A stretch of DNA of 64,000 bases from Chloroflexus aggregans DSM 9485 (GTDB lineage: Bacteria > Chloroflexota > Chloroflexia > Chloroflexales > Chloroflexaceae): positions 4,539,353-4,603,352 of the forward strand of contig NC_011831.1 in assembly GCF_000021945.1 (NCBI RefSeq). The letters are read 5' to 3'. Below the pieces are notes generated by a model that did no database searches, was not told where the DNA came from, and worked only from the letters and a program-made list of their open reading frames with translations. Positions 1 through 8,637 of this stretch are shown piece by piece. The position numbers and the translations under genes were made by a program. How positions within the stretch are numbered: position 1 is the stretch's first letter; every line of letters starts with the position of its first letter.

Positions 1-2
1 GT

Positions 3-476
3 GTGATCAATCTGCTAGAACGGCTGGGTTTGGCTACTGAATGGCCGCTCTTTCTCAGTTTAAGCGGGTTGCTACTGTTGGCTGTGATCGTCGGTTACGG
101 GATTGATACTATCCTTGAGTTGGGTTTAGAGGACACCGATGAATGGTCACAGCGTCTGATCGGTGCTCTGGTCGGGTTGGTGAACGCCGGGCTTGTGATC
201 TATTATCTCGTTCGCTATGCCAAACTGTCATGGTCACCACCGTTCATTGAACGGTGGTTGAACGCGGCGACGTTGATACCGACGGTGGTTGAGTGGTTGC
301 CGTGGGCAATGCTCGGCTTAACCTTGGGTGGTATTATCATGTTAGGTTGGCGCGTCTTTCACACGATACGTTCCGCGCGCGCATTACAATCGCACGACGA
401 CGCACCCCGCTCGCGTCAAGATGTCTATCTGCGCGTCCTCGAGGAGATCAACCGGGTGACCGATCGCCGACGGTAA
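3..476 (+). CDS. Small membrane protein, possibly 5'-truncated by the window edge
   Basis: I do not recognise this family. The 157-aa product has three likely membrane helices, near residues 13-32, 50-70 and 100-118, and a basic cytoplasmic tail rich in Arg that ends in a short amphipathic helix. The first codon seen is GTG at base 3, but the frame is open to the window edge and no ribosome binding site can be checked, so the true start may lie upstream. It converges on tgt, with about 50 bp between the two stop codons. Confidence 0.6.
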   Translation: MINLLERLGLATEWPLFLSLSGLLLLAVIVGYGIDTILELGLEDTDEWSQRLIGALVGLVNAGLVIYYLVRYAKLSWSPPFIERWLNAATLIPTVVEWLPWAMLGLTLGGIIMLGWRVFHTIRSARALQSHDDAPRSRQDVYLRVLEEINRVTDRRR

Positions 477-526
477 GATGGTGATCCGTCCGCTCAGGCA
501 TCGCTAGTTCGCCATGCTGTTACAGC

Positions 527-1738
527 TTAGGGTGTTATATCCGGCAACGGCTTCCCCAACCACTCATAGTACAGTTCACCAAAGCGATTGGCGGCGATAG
601 CGGCACGTACCTCGGCCATCAGGTTTAGTAGGAAAGCGACGTTGTGTAAGCTGACCAGCCTGATCCCAAGTAGTTCTTTCGAGCGGTAGAGGTGATGAAT
701 GTACGCCCGTGAGAAATGCCGGCACGTATAACACGGACAACCCGCTTGCAATGGGCCTGGGTCATCACGTAACGTCGCATTTGTCACATTGAGCCGCCAG
801 TTGCGTTCGCGATTGCGAATGAGGGCTGCCCCGTGCCGTCCGAGTCGAGTAGGGCTGACACAATCGAACATATCGATCCCACGCGCAACTCCTTCGAGGA
901 GATCATCAACATCTCCAACACCAAGGAGGTGGCGGGCCATACCGTCGGGTAAGTAGGGTACGGTCATATCAACCACCTCATACATCTGGGCCTTATTAGC
1001 TCCCAGCGATCCACCGATACAGAGACCATCAAACGGCATACTGCTGATGAACTCGGCGCTCGCCCGGCGTAGGTCGGCAAAGATACCGCCATGCACAATC
1101 CCAAACAGGAGTTGGTCGGGGTTAGGGAGTGCAGCGCGATTGCGCCGTTGGTGGGCTACCAAACAGCGCTCGGCCCAGCGGTGGGTACGGGCCATACTCT
1201 GTGCAGTGTAGTCGTAGCCGGCGCGGAACGGCGGAAGTTCGTCAAAGCAGACGATAATGTCGGCGCCAAGGTGATGTTGCACCTCGATACTCCGTTCTGG
1301 CGTAAAGACATGACGCGAACCGTCAAGGTACGATTTAAAGATAACGGCCTCCTCAGTGACGGTCACCATATCGGCCAACCGTGTCGGGTGGGCGGGTCGG
1401 CGACCTTTTACTTCATCGGCAATCCCACCGTACACCAGTGAAAAGACCTGAAAGCCGCCACTATCGGTGAGGATTGGACCGTTCCAGCTCATAAATCCGT
1501 GCAGCCCTCCGTGACGGGCGATCAATTCGTGACCGGGCTGCAAATAAAGATGATACGTATTCCCCAGGATAATCGATGCGCCGTGTTCGCGCAGTTCATG
1601 CGGGCTGAGCGATTTAACCGTAGCCCGAGTACCTACCGGCATAAATACCGGGGTTTCGACCTCGCCATGAGCTGTTCGTAAGCGGCCGGTGCGCGCACGA
1701 CTGTGAGGGTCGCGGGCGGTAATCGTGAAGTGTGTCAT
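527..1738 (-). CDS. tgt: Queuine/preQ1 tRNA-guanine transglycosylase
   Basis: This enzyme exchanges guanine-34 in GU(N) anticodons for the queuosine precursor preQ1. The 403-aa product carries the family hallmarks: LTDSGGFQVFS with the general acid/base Asp92, FDCVSPTR with the nucleophile Asp292, and the zinc site CPCYTC (Cys334, 336, 339) with a His near 348-349. I start at the ATG at 1738, where the conserved N-terminus MTHFTITARD begins. The frame stays open 36 codons further upstream, but that extension has no family resemblance. A possible -10 (TATAAT on the minus strand, 1819-1814) would give a leader of about 70 nt. No other queuosine gene is nearby. Confidence 0.96.
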   Translation of the reverse strand: MTHFTITARDPHSRARTGRLRTAHGEVETPVFMPVGTRATVKSLSPHELREHGASIILGNTYHLYLQPGHELIARHGGLHGFMSWNGPILTDSGGFQVFSLVYGGIADEVKGRRPAHPTRLADMVTVTEEAVIFKSYLDGSRHVFTPERSIEVQHHLGADIIVCFDELPPFRAGYDYTAQSMARTHRWAERCLVAHQRRNRAALPNPDQLLFGIVHGGIFADLRRASAEFISSMPFDGLCIGGSLGANKAQMYEVVDMTVPYLPDGMARHLLGVGDVDDLLEGVARGIDMFDCVSPTRLGRHGAALIRNRERNWRLNVTNATLRDDPGPLQAGCPCYTCRHFSRAYIHHLYRSKELLGIRLVSLHNVAFLLNLMAEVRAAIAANRFGELYYEWLGKPLPDITP

Positions 1739-1920
1739 ATCGTTGCTAGTCGGTGAGCGAATTCGATAGCAGGTTCTACTCCAAGACGGCAATCGTCTAA
1801 CCACAGGATCGGTATTATAACCGAGACCCAAACAGGGTATACACAACAGCTACGACCGGTATTCGTGATGAGATCGGCTATAATGCCTATCATTCGGATG
1901 ATATGGAATGAGGCAGAACG

Positions 1921-3492
1921 GTGAGTAAGCGTTATATCCTGGCAATCGATCAAGGTGGTAGTGGCAGCCGCGCAGTTGTTTATGATGAAGAAGGACGTGT
2001 ACGTGGCTATGGCTACCGTGCCGTGGGCCGAATCTGTCCACAACCGGGTTGGGTAGAACAGCATCCACGCGCGATTGCTCGTAGTGTCGCCGAGGCAATT
2101 GAAGAAGCACTGACGCGGGCCGGTGTGCATGGTAGCGAGGTGATCGCGTGTGGCATTACGTCGCAGCGTGATACGGTCTTTGCGTGGCATGCTCGTACCG
2201 GTCGTCCGATAGGGCATGCGATTACGTGGCAAGACCTACGCACGGCGCCGTTGGTCGCAGCGCTCGATGAAACGCCGTTGGGTCCACTACGGCGCGAACG
2301 GTTGGGACAATTCCCCGGAGCGTATGCCGGTGCTATGCATATGGCGTGGCGCATGCGCCATGACGCTGCTTTTCGTCGTGCTGCCGAGCAGGGTGTATTG
2401 CGTGTATCGCTGGCAGCGGGTTGGATCGTACAAGCACTGGGTCGTCCGTCCGAGCATGCGCTCGATCATTCGCTCTTGCAGGCGATGACGGTGTATGACC
2501 CCCGCCGCCGAGCGTTGTGGGAGGAATGGATCGAGGCCCTCTCGATTCCGCGAGCTGCATTACCTGTAGCTCGTCCGACGATCCATCACTTCGGTGAGCT
2601 GTACATTGATGGTGCAGAAGTGCCGGTGTTGGCGATGATTACGGATCAACAGGCTGCCCTTTTCGGTTACGACTGCCGCGCAATTGGGCAGGCAGTCGCC
2701 ACGCATGGCACAGCGTCGTTTGTTAATGTCGTAGCCGGCCCGGTAGCACCGCCACAAGGAATCTGCAAAACGTATCTGGCGTGGGAAATTGATGGGATCG
2801 CAACCTACGCGCTGGAAGCCGATATGACAACCACCGGTGCAGCAGCAACATGGTTGCGCGATTTGGGATTAGTCCGGCGGGTGACCGATCTCGACCGATA
2901 TGCGGCGCGCGTTAATCACAGTGGTGGTGTGGTGTTTGTCCCGGCCATGAACGGTTTAGGTGTGCCAAGTGAAGATCGCAGCGCGCGAGGCGCGATCTTT
3001 GGACTAACATTAGGTGTGGAACTGAGCCACCTTGCTCGTGCCTTTTACGAGTCGATTGGCTTTCAATTAATCGATATTCTAGCCACGATGAAAGCCGAAG
3101 CCGGTCTCGACGTTCAGGAGTTGCGCGTTGGCGGTGGTCTGGCTACCAGCGATCTCGCTTGTCAGATACAGGCTGACATCAGTGGGGTAACGTTGATACG
3201 GGCGCGGGATACCGAAACAACTGCGCGTGGTGTTGCGCTCTTGGCCGGGATCGGGGCCGGAATCTGGTCGTTGGGGACAATGCCGGTGCTGGTTGATGAG
3301 ACGGCGCGACGGTTTGTACCGCAGTTGTGGGCGAGTGAACGGGCAGCACGTTACGCACAATGGCAGATGGCGGTCGAGCGGGTAAAGGGATGGGCACGAC
3401 CGATAAATACCCCCACAGCAGAGCAATCTTCTGATGAAGAGTGGTTGCTGAAGCATTCAACAGCTTCTATAATAGAGGGACAGGCGCGTTAA
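1921..3492 (+). CDS. FGGY-family carbohydrate kinase, glycerol kinase-like
   Basis: The product is a 523-aa kinase of the FGGY/ASKHA fold that phosphorylates a polyol or sugar with ATP in the cytoplasm. The N-terminal phosphate loop AIDQGGSGSRAVVYD resembles glycerol kinase DQGTTSSRA, and SQRDTVFAWH and TWQDLRT match glycerol kinase substrate-loop segments. A second ATP-site motif (GTASF) and the C-terminal GGGLATSDLACQIQADI are present. The Gly-Gly substitution in the first loop and the long C-terminal tail depart from GlpK, so the substrate is uncertain. It starts at GTG 1921, and a TATAAT at 1879-1884 may be its -10. It is the first gene of a tightly packed + strand run, 37 bp ahead of the kinase-propeller gene. 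Confidence 0.8.
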   Translation: MSKRYILAIDQGGSGSRAVVYDEEGRVRGYGYRAVGRICPQPGWVEQHPRAIARSVAEAIEEALTRAGVHGSEVIACGITSQRDTVFAWHARTGRPIGHAITWQDLRTAPLVAALDETPLGPLRRERLGQFPGAYAGAMHMAWRMRHDAAFRRAAEQGVLRVSLAAGWIVQALGRPSEHALDHSLLQAMTVYDPRRRALWEEWIEALSIPRAALPVARPTIHHFGELYIDGAEVPVLAMITDQQAALFGYDCRAIGQAVATHGTASFVNVVAGPVAPPQGICKTYLAWEIDGIATYALEADMTTTGAAATWLRDLGLVRRVTDLDRYAARVNHSGGVVFVPAMNGLGVPSEDRSARGAIFGLTLGVELSHLARAFYESIGFQLIDILATMKAEAGLDVQELRVGGGLATSDLACQIQADISGVTLIRARDTETTARGVALLAGIGAGIWSLGTMPVLVDETARRFVPQLWASERAARYAQWQMAVERVKGWARPINTPTAEQSSDEEWLLKHSTASIIEGQAR

Positions 3493-3529
3493 CGGTTTTT
3501 CACAGTATTAGCACGGAACGAGGCTGCTT

Positions 3530-5593
3530 ATGGGCTTGATCAAACGGGTAGGCACCAAGGCTATCAACCCACAACCGCCCGATGGTGGCGCTGCTGACGA
3601 GGGCACGCGCCAGATCAGCCCCGCCGTACCTCCATCTGCGCCAGAAGAGGCTACACGCCGGATGACGGTACAACCCGCCGGGAACGCCGACGATAGCACG
3701 CGGCAAATCGAGGAGCAATCGACCGCACAGGCACGCGCTGCAATGCCGACAATGCTGAATGCGGGCACCGTCTTGCAGGGGCGCTATCTCGTCGAAGGGC
3801 CAATCGGGGTCGGCGGTATGAGCGTGGTCTACCGCGGACGCGATCTCCGGTTTAAAGATGTTGTGCGCTATTGTGCGATTAAAGAGATGGCACAAAGTGC
3901 GCCGGACTCCAAAACTCGCCTGCTTAATCTGAAAAACTTTCAGCGCGAAGCAGGTTTGTTGGCAACGTTGCAGCATCCGGCGATTCCCAAAGTGTACGAC
4001 TTTTTCGAGGAAGACGGTAAAGTCTACCTTATTCTTGAGTTTATCCCTGGTAAAGACCTCGAAACGGTTCTCGAAGAACACGGCAAGCCGCTTGATGAAG
4101 CGCGGGTTGCCCGTTGGGCGGTGCAGATTTGCGAGGTACTTTCGTACTTGCACAATCACAAGCCAGAACCGATCGTCTTTCGCGATATGAAGCCCTCGAA
4201 TGTGATGGTCGTTGATGACGATCGGATCGTGTTGATCGACTTCGGTATTGCGCGTACCCTCAACCGAGGCGACCGAAAGGGCACAATGATCGGTACTGAA
4301 GGCTATTCCCCCCCCGAACAGTACCGAGGGATTGCCGAGCCGGTTGGTGATATTTATGCCCTCGGTGCGACATTGCACCATCTCCTGACCAATACTGATC
4401 CGCGCCTCGAAACTCCGTTTACCTTCCAAGAACGTCCTATCCGCCAGATTAATCCCTCCGTCTCACCAGAGATGGAGGCGGTGGTCACGCGCGCACTCGA
4501 ATACGACATGGCAGCACGTTGGCAGAGTGCCGAGGAGTTTCGGCAGGCGCTGTTAGCGGTACCGTCACTCGCTGCGACGGTGACCGGTAAAGGGCCGGTC
4601 GCTGCACCGGCAGTGATCAAGAAGGGTGCGCAGACAACCGAGCTGGTCTGGCGATTTAAGTGTGAAGATGAGATACGTTCATCACCATTGGTAAGTGGTG
4701 GGTTGGTTTTTGTCGGGTGTTACGACACGAATATCTATGCCATTGATGCGGTGCGCGGCGAATTTCGTTGGAAATATGCCACAGAAGGCGGGATTAGCTC
4801 GTCGCCGGCGGTGTGGCAGGATATGGTCTATATCGGCTCCGAAGACGGCAAACTTTATGCGTTTGATATGCGCCGTGGGAGTGTGCGCTGGACATTCCGT
4901 AGCGAGAAGGCAATTCGTTCATCGCCGCGCATTGAAGATCGAGTTGTCTTCGTCGGCTCAGACGATCAGCACGTCTATGCGATTGATGGTCTACGTGGTA
5001 CGTTGATTTGGAAGTATCGCACGTGGAATCCGATCCGCTCTTCGGCATGCATTCATGGCTCATCGGTGTATATCGGTGGCGATGATGGTAATGTCTACTG
5101 TCTCGATATTCGTACCGGTGCGGTTAAATGGAAGCAACGCACTCAGCAACCGGTACGTTCGTCGCCAACGTACAGTGATGGCTTAGTGTTTGTCGGTTCG
5201 CTCGATCAGAACCTCTATGCGCTTGATGCCGAGGGGGGCTGGCCGGCGTGGCGGTTTCGTACCGGTCACTACATTAATTCATCGCCATTTGTCGTCGGTA
5301 CGCGCGTTTTTGTCGGTGGGGTTGATGGTAATCTCTACGCTCTCGATACCAAAAATGGTCGTTTGGTGTGGAAGTATGAGGTCGGTAGTCAGATTACCTC
5401 GTCGCCGCGGGTAGAAGGTGGTCGGCTCTACTTCGGTGCAGTCGATCAGGCTGTGTACTGTCTTGACGCCGGAAATGGGCAGTTGATATGGAAATATCTT
5501 ACCGACGGTCCCATTGTCTCGACACCGATGATCGTAAACGGGATCGTTTACATTGGTTCGATGGATCATCACCTTTACGCACTGAGGGCGTAG
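3530..5593 (+). CDS. Ser/Thr protein kinase with C-terminal eight-bladed PQQ-type propeller
   Basis: The product is a 687-aa Hanks-type kinase. The first 75 residues are disordered and carry the threonine motifs TKAI (9-12), TRQI (26-29), TRRM (42-45) and TRQI (57-60). The kinase domain spans about 85-350: glycine loop GVGGMSVVY, Lys118 in AIKE, catalytic FRD (Phe217-Arg-Asp219, where HRD is usual), DFG at 237-239, and GTEGYSPPEQY. Residues 371-687 are eight repeats of 40 residues each, of the pattern W+Y...I.SSP....VY.G..D..LYA.D...G, a PQQ/BamB-type propeller. There is no signal peptide or membrane segment, so both halves should be cytoplasmic. PP2C, vWA and FHA genes follow at once, which suggests one phospho-signalling operon. 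The ligand sensed by the propeller is unknown. Confidence 0.93.
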   Translation: MGLIKRVGTKAINPQPPDGGAADEGTRQISPAVPPSAPEEATRRMTVQPAGNADDSTRQIEEQSTAQARAAMPTMLNAGTVLQGRYLVEGPIGVGGMSVVYRGRDLRFKDVVRYCAIKEMAQSAPDSKTRLLNLKNFQREAGLLATLQHPAIPKVYDFFEEDGKVYLILEFIPGKDLETVLEEHGKPLDEARVARWAVQICEVLSYLHNHKPEPIVFRDMKPSNVMVVDDDRIVLIDFGIARTLNRGDRKGTMIGTEGYSPPEQYRGIAEPVGDIYALGATLHHLLTNTDPRLETPFTFQERPIRQINPSVSPEMEAVVTRALEYDMAARWQSAEEFRQALLAVPSLAATVTGKGPVAAPAVIKKGAQTTELVWRFKCEDEIRSSPLVSGGLVFVGCYDTNIYAIDAVRGEFRWKYATEGGISSSPAVWQDMVYIGSEDGKLYAFDMRRGSVRWTFRSEKAIRSSPRIEDRVVFVGSDDQHVYAIDGLRGTLIWKYRTWNPIRSSACIHGSSVYIGGDDGNVYCLDIRTGAVKWKQRTQQPVRSSPTYSDGLVFVGSLDQNLYALDAEGGWPAWRFRTGHYINSSPFVVGTRVFVGGVDGNLYALDTKNGRLVWKYEVGSQITSSPRVEGGRLYFGAVDQAVYCLDAGNGQLIWKYLTDGPIVSTPMIVNGIVYIGSMDHHLYALRA

Positions 5594-5620
5594 ATAGGTT
5601 GTTCAAGGGAGAGGATCACT

Positions 5621-6577
5621 ATGCCGGACGAAACCGCTCCTTCAACAGACGAAACACCAACCGAGCCCCTGAGTTTGGCAGCCATCGAGGCAGAACGGCA
5701 GCGCCAATTGAGTTTAACCCCCCCTGAAGAGGATGGGACACGCCAAATCGGGCAGGATTACCAGCCGGCGCTGACTTTGCGTCGTTCGCTCCAGGGGTTT
5801 ACCGCCGCTGCATTGCGAGATATTGGTCGAGTGCGTGAGGTCAATCAAGATTGTGCTTTGGCGATGATCATGACCCTGCCGCGGGAAGGGAGTGATGTAC
5901 CGGTAGGTCTGTTTGTGGTTGCCGATGGGATGGGCGGTCATCAGGGGGGTGAGATCGCCAGCCGGTTAGCCGTTCAGACGGTGCTGACCAGTGTGCTAGA
6001 ACGGCTCGTGTTGCCGGTGATTGAGGATGGGATCCTCGAAGCGCTTCAGCCCCTGATGATTGAGGCAGTGCAAGAAGCGAATGCCGTGATTTGGCGAGAA
6101 GCGCAGGCACTTGGCTCAGATATGGGCACCACCTGCACCGCTGCGTTGGTCATTGGGCATGGTCTCTACGTGGCGCATGTCGGCGATTCACGCTGCTATG
6201 TCTACGAACCGGGCGGGTTACGTCAGCTTACGACCGATCACTCGACCGTCGGGCGCCTAATTACACTTGGTCAGCTTGATCCTGAGGAGGCACGCGATCA
6301 TCCGCTGCGCAACCAACTTTATCGAACGGTCGGTCAACAACCGAATATCGCCGTTGATTTTGTCTACCATCAACTGAATAATTGCTCGCACATCGTGCTG
6401 TGTAGTGATGGTCTGTGGAGTATGGTCGATGAAAAGGCCATTGAGCAAGCACTCCACCATAGCCCCTGGCCACATGATGTCTGCCGTGAGTTGATCGCCT
6501 TGGCGAACCTGGCCGGTGGTGATGACAATATCTCGGTGGTCGTCGTTTCACTTCCGCTCGATGAGGGGCAGCGATGA
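5621..6577 (+). CDS. PP2C-family Ser/Thr protein phosphatase
   Basis: The 318-aa metal-dependent phosphatase should reverse the neighbouring kinase's phosphorylation. The PP2C motifs run in order: REVNQD, VADGMGGHQGGE (metal-binding Asp), GTTCTAALV, HVGDSRCYV, TTDHS, CSDGLW and GGDDNISV. About 60 N-terminal residues precede the domain; they are acidic and Pro/Thr-rich and contain DGTRQI (Thr40), the same motif found in the kinase tail. The gene lies 27 bp after the kinase gene, behind a ribosome site (GGGAGAGGA). Its stop overlaps the start of the vWA gene as ATGA, so translation is probably coupled. Confidence 0.95.
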   Translation: MPDETAPSTDETPTEPLSLAAIEAERQRQLSLTPPEEDGTRQIGQDYQPALTLRRSLQGFTAAALRDIGRVREVNQDCALAMIMTLPREGSDVPVGLFVVADGMGGHQGGEIASRLAVQTVLTSVLERLVLPVIEDGILEALQPLMIEAVQEANAVIWREAQALGSDMGTTCTAALVIGHGLYVAHVGDSRCYVYEPGGLRQLTTDHSTVGRLITLGQLDPEEARDHPLRNQLYRTVGQQPNIAVDFVYHQLNNCSHIVLCSDGLWSMVDEKAIEQALHHSPWPHDVCRELIALANLAGGDDNISVVVVSLPLDEGQR

Positions 6578-7830
6578 GCAAGGTTGAACTGCGGATAACG
6601 CCTAGTCGCAGTGTGTTACCGGCCCTTAACGAGCCACAGCTCTTGTATGCGCTGATCGAGTTGTCGGCACAGAGCGGTGCAACGAAGATGCCCCGTCTGC
6701 CGCTGAACTTGTGTTTGGTGATCGACCGCAGCTCGTCGATGCGTGGTGAGCGTTTGCAACAGGTGAAGCAGGCCGCGATGCAGATTCTCGACCTGCTTGG
6801 TGATAACGAGAGTTTTGCATTAGTCACGTTCAATGACCGGGCCGAAGTGGTGGTATCGTCCCAACTGGCACGGGCACGGGCTGAAATTAAACGCCAAATT
6901 AGCGCAATCGAAGCTGCCGGCGGTACCGAAATGGCAACCGGTTTGGCGCTTGGTGTGCAAGAACTGCAACGGGCGATGATGCCGCGGGCGATCCATCGCT
7001 TACTGTTGCTGACCGATGGCCGTACTTACGGTGATGAGAGCCGTTGTGTCGAGATTGCGCGGCGTGCCCAAGCGCGTGGGATTGGGATTACGGCGTTAGG
7101 CATCGGTAGTGAGTGGAATGAAGACTTGCTGGAAACGATCGCCGCGCGAGAGAATAGTCGCACGCACTATATTACGTCTGCCGCCGACATCACCAAGATT
7201 TTTACCGCCGAAGTTGAGCGTATGCACAGTATTTTCGCCCAAGATGTGCAGGTGCGACTAGCCTTACCGCCGCAGGCCCTCGTCCGTTCGTTCGACCGGG
7301 TACGTCCTTTCATCGGGCCATTACCGGTGATGGAAGAGGCTGATTCGGTCTGGACGGCCACACTCGGTGATTGGCCTGAGCAGGACGTACAAGCTTTTTT
7401 GGTTGAAGTGGTGATACCGTCGTTGCCCGAAGGTCGTCATACGCTGATCCGATTCAATCTGCGTTTTCGCATACCCGGAAGTGATAATGCGGTGCAGAGC
7501 TATGACCAGGTGTTGCAGGCTGTAGTTCGCGATCCGGCTGAGGTAAATGCTGATGTTGATCCGACGGTCAAGCATTGGCTGGAACGGTTGGTCGCCTATC
7601 GGTTGCAGGCCAGTGCATGGCAAGCGGTTGAGGAAGGAAAACTAGAAGAGGCAACTCGGCGGTTACAAATGGCCGGTACGCGCCTATTTGAAGCGGGTCA
7701 GGTTGAACTGGCGCGTGCCGTTCAAGAGGAAGCAACTCGCCTGCTCCGCTCCGGTCAAGCGAGTGCCGAGGGTCGCAAACGGATCAAGTATGGTACGCGC
7801 GGCTTGATCGGGCGTGAAGAGCAGTCATAA
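6574..7830 (+). CDS. vWA-domain protein of a phospho-signalling operon
   Basis: The product is a 418-aa soluble protein with a von Willebrand factor A domain at about residues 43-220. The MIDAS motif DRSSS is at 51-55, GGTEMATGL supplies the second metal-ligand region, and LLLTDGRTYG the third, so a metal-dependent ligand site looks intact. After it comes a beta-rich region, then a helical C-terminus (about 330-400) that looks tetratricopeptide-like. There is no signal peptide or membrane helix. It overlaps the phosphatase gene by 4 bp and precedes the FHA gene by 17 bp. vWA proteins often act as scaffolds in kinase/phosphatase/FHA clusters; that role here is inference from context. Confidence 0.88.
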   Translation: MSKVELRITPSRSVLPALNEPQLLYALIELSAQSGATKMPRLPLNLCLVIDRSSSMRGERLQQVKQAAMQILDLLGDNESFALVTFNDRAEVVVSSQLARARAEIKRQISAIEAAGGTEMATGLALGVQELQRAMMPRAIHRLLLLTDGRTYGDESRCVEIARRAQARGIGITALGIGSEWNEDLLETIAARENSRTHYITSAADITKIFTAEVERMHSIFAQDVQVRLALPPQALVRSFDRVRPFIGPLPVMEEADSVWTATLGDWPEQDVQAFLVEVVIPSLPEGRHTLIRFNLRFRIPGSDNAVQSYDQVLQAVVRDPAEVNADVDPTVKHWLERLVAYRLQASAWQAVEEGKLEEATRRLQMAGTRLFEAGQVELARAVQEEATRLLRSGQASAEGRKRIKYGTRGLIGREEQS

Positions 7831-7847
7831 GCCGGAGTAGACGAGGC

Positions 7848-8366
7848 ATGATTATCTGTAGCCATTGTCAATCCCAACAACTCGATGGCACGATCTTCTG
7901 TACCGTTTGTGGGGCAAGTTTGATCAGTACAACCTCGCAGCGCCAAACAACCGCGTCGCTGAATCGGGCAGCAGAATCGGTACAATTGCTCGATGATACT
8001 GCTACGGTGTTACCGGCTCCAGAACCGACAGTAAGCGAACCAACGGTTGCGCTCGTCGTGCTCAGCTCTGGACGCCGGATTACCTTACCGGTTACTGCTG
8101 AAATTCTCATCGGGCGGAAGGATCAGCAACGCAGTTTTTTTCCCGATGTCGATTTTAGTCTTGATGGTGGCTATGATGCCGGTGTTTCACGCCGGCATGC
8201 TCGGATTATCTGTCAGAATGGCACCTACATGCTCGAAGACCTCGGTAGTTCGAACGGCACGTTTCTTAACCGGCAACGGGTGCCGCCCGGTCAGCCGATG
8301 CTATTAAAGCACGGCGATGAGGTTCAGTTTGGGATGCTCCTGGTGCGGTTTGAATTGCATCGCTAG
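7848..8366 (+). CDS. Zinc-ribbon plus FHA-domain phosphothreonine reader
   Basis: The product is 172 aa. Residues 4-21 form a zinc ribbon (Cys4, Cys7, Cys18, Cys21). A Ser/Thr-rich linker follows, containing DDTATV, which recalls the N-terminal phospho-site of GarA-type FHA proteins. The FHA domain is C-terminal: GR at 89-90, SRRH at 114-117 and SSNGTFLN at 124-131, the residues that clamp phosphothreonine. FHA domains read pThr with selectivity at the +3 position. The kinase and phosphatase encoded just upstream carry TRQI-type motifs (pT with Ile at +3), so they are plausible ligands. The gene starts at ATG 7848, 17 bp after the vWA gene. Confidence 0.93.
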   Translation: MIICSHCQSQQLDGTIFCTVCGASLISTTSQRQTTASLNRAAESVQLLDDTATVLPAPEPTVSEPTVALVVLSSGRRITLPVTAEILIGRKDQQRSFFPDVDFSLDGGYDAGVSRRHARIICQNGTYMLEDLGSSNGTFLNRQRVPPGQPMLLKHGDEVQFGMLLVRFELHR

Positions 8367-8391
8367 CTATAAACCTTGCGGAGGATTCTCT

Positions 8392-8637
8392 ATGCCGAGA
8401 ACGGTCGTCCTACATCTCACCGGCGAAGATCCGCTGCTGGCCGATATTGATCAGGAACCACAACCCGGTGATATGTTTATTAAGGTCACCAATATGCGGA
8501 AACGTGATGGTAAACCGGTGCCGTATCTGGCTGCCGGAGTGCAGGCAGTGATCTTTCCCTGGCACCGGATTACCTTTATCGAGTTGATGCCCAGCGAAGA
8601 GGAACGCAGCCAAGTTATCGAGTTCTTCCGTCAGTGA
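8392..8637 (+). CDS. 81-aa protein of unknown function
   Basis: I do not recognise this family. The start at ATG 8392 follows a strong ribosome site (GGAGG). The protein is small, soluble and mostly beta in character, with a Lys/Arg-rich middle (MRKRDGKPVPY), a WHRITFIEL segment and an acidic C-terminal helix. Its stop overlaps the start of the ureohydrolase gene (GTGA), so the two are probably translationally coupled, and it sits 25 bp after the FHA gene. It could be a small adaptor of either neighbour; nothing in the sequence decides this. Confidence 0.75.
   Translation: MPRTVVLHLTGEDPLLADIDQEPQPGDMFIKVTNMRKRDGKPVPYLAAGVQAVIFPWHRITFIELMPSEEERSQVIEFFRQ

Noticed and set aside
1735-2232. Minus-strand ORFs across the start of the FGGY kinase gene
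   Set aside because: They have no ribosome site or family likeness and overlap a clear kinase N-terminus.
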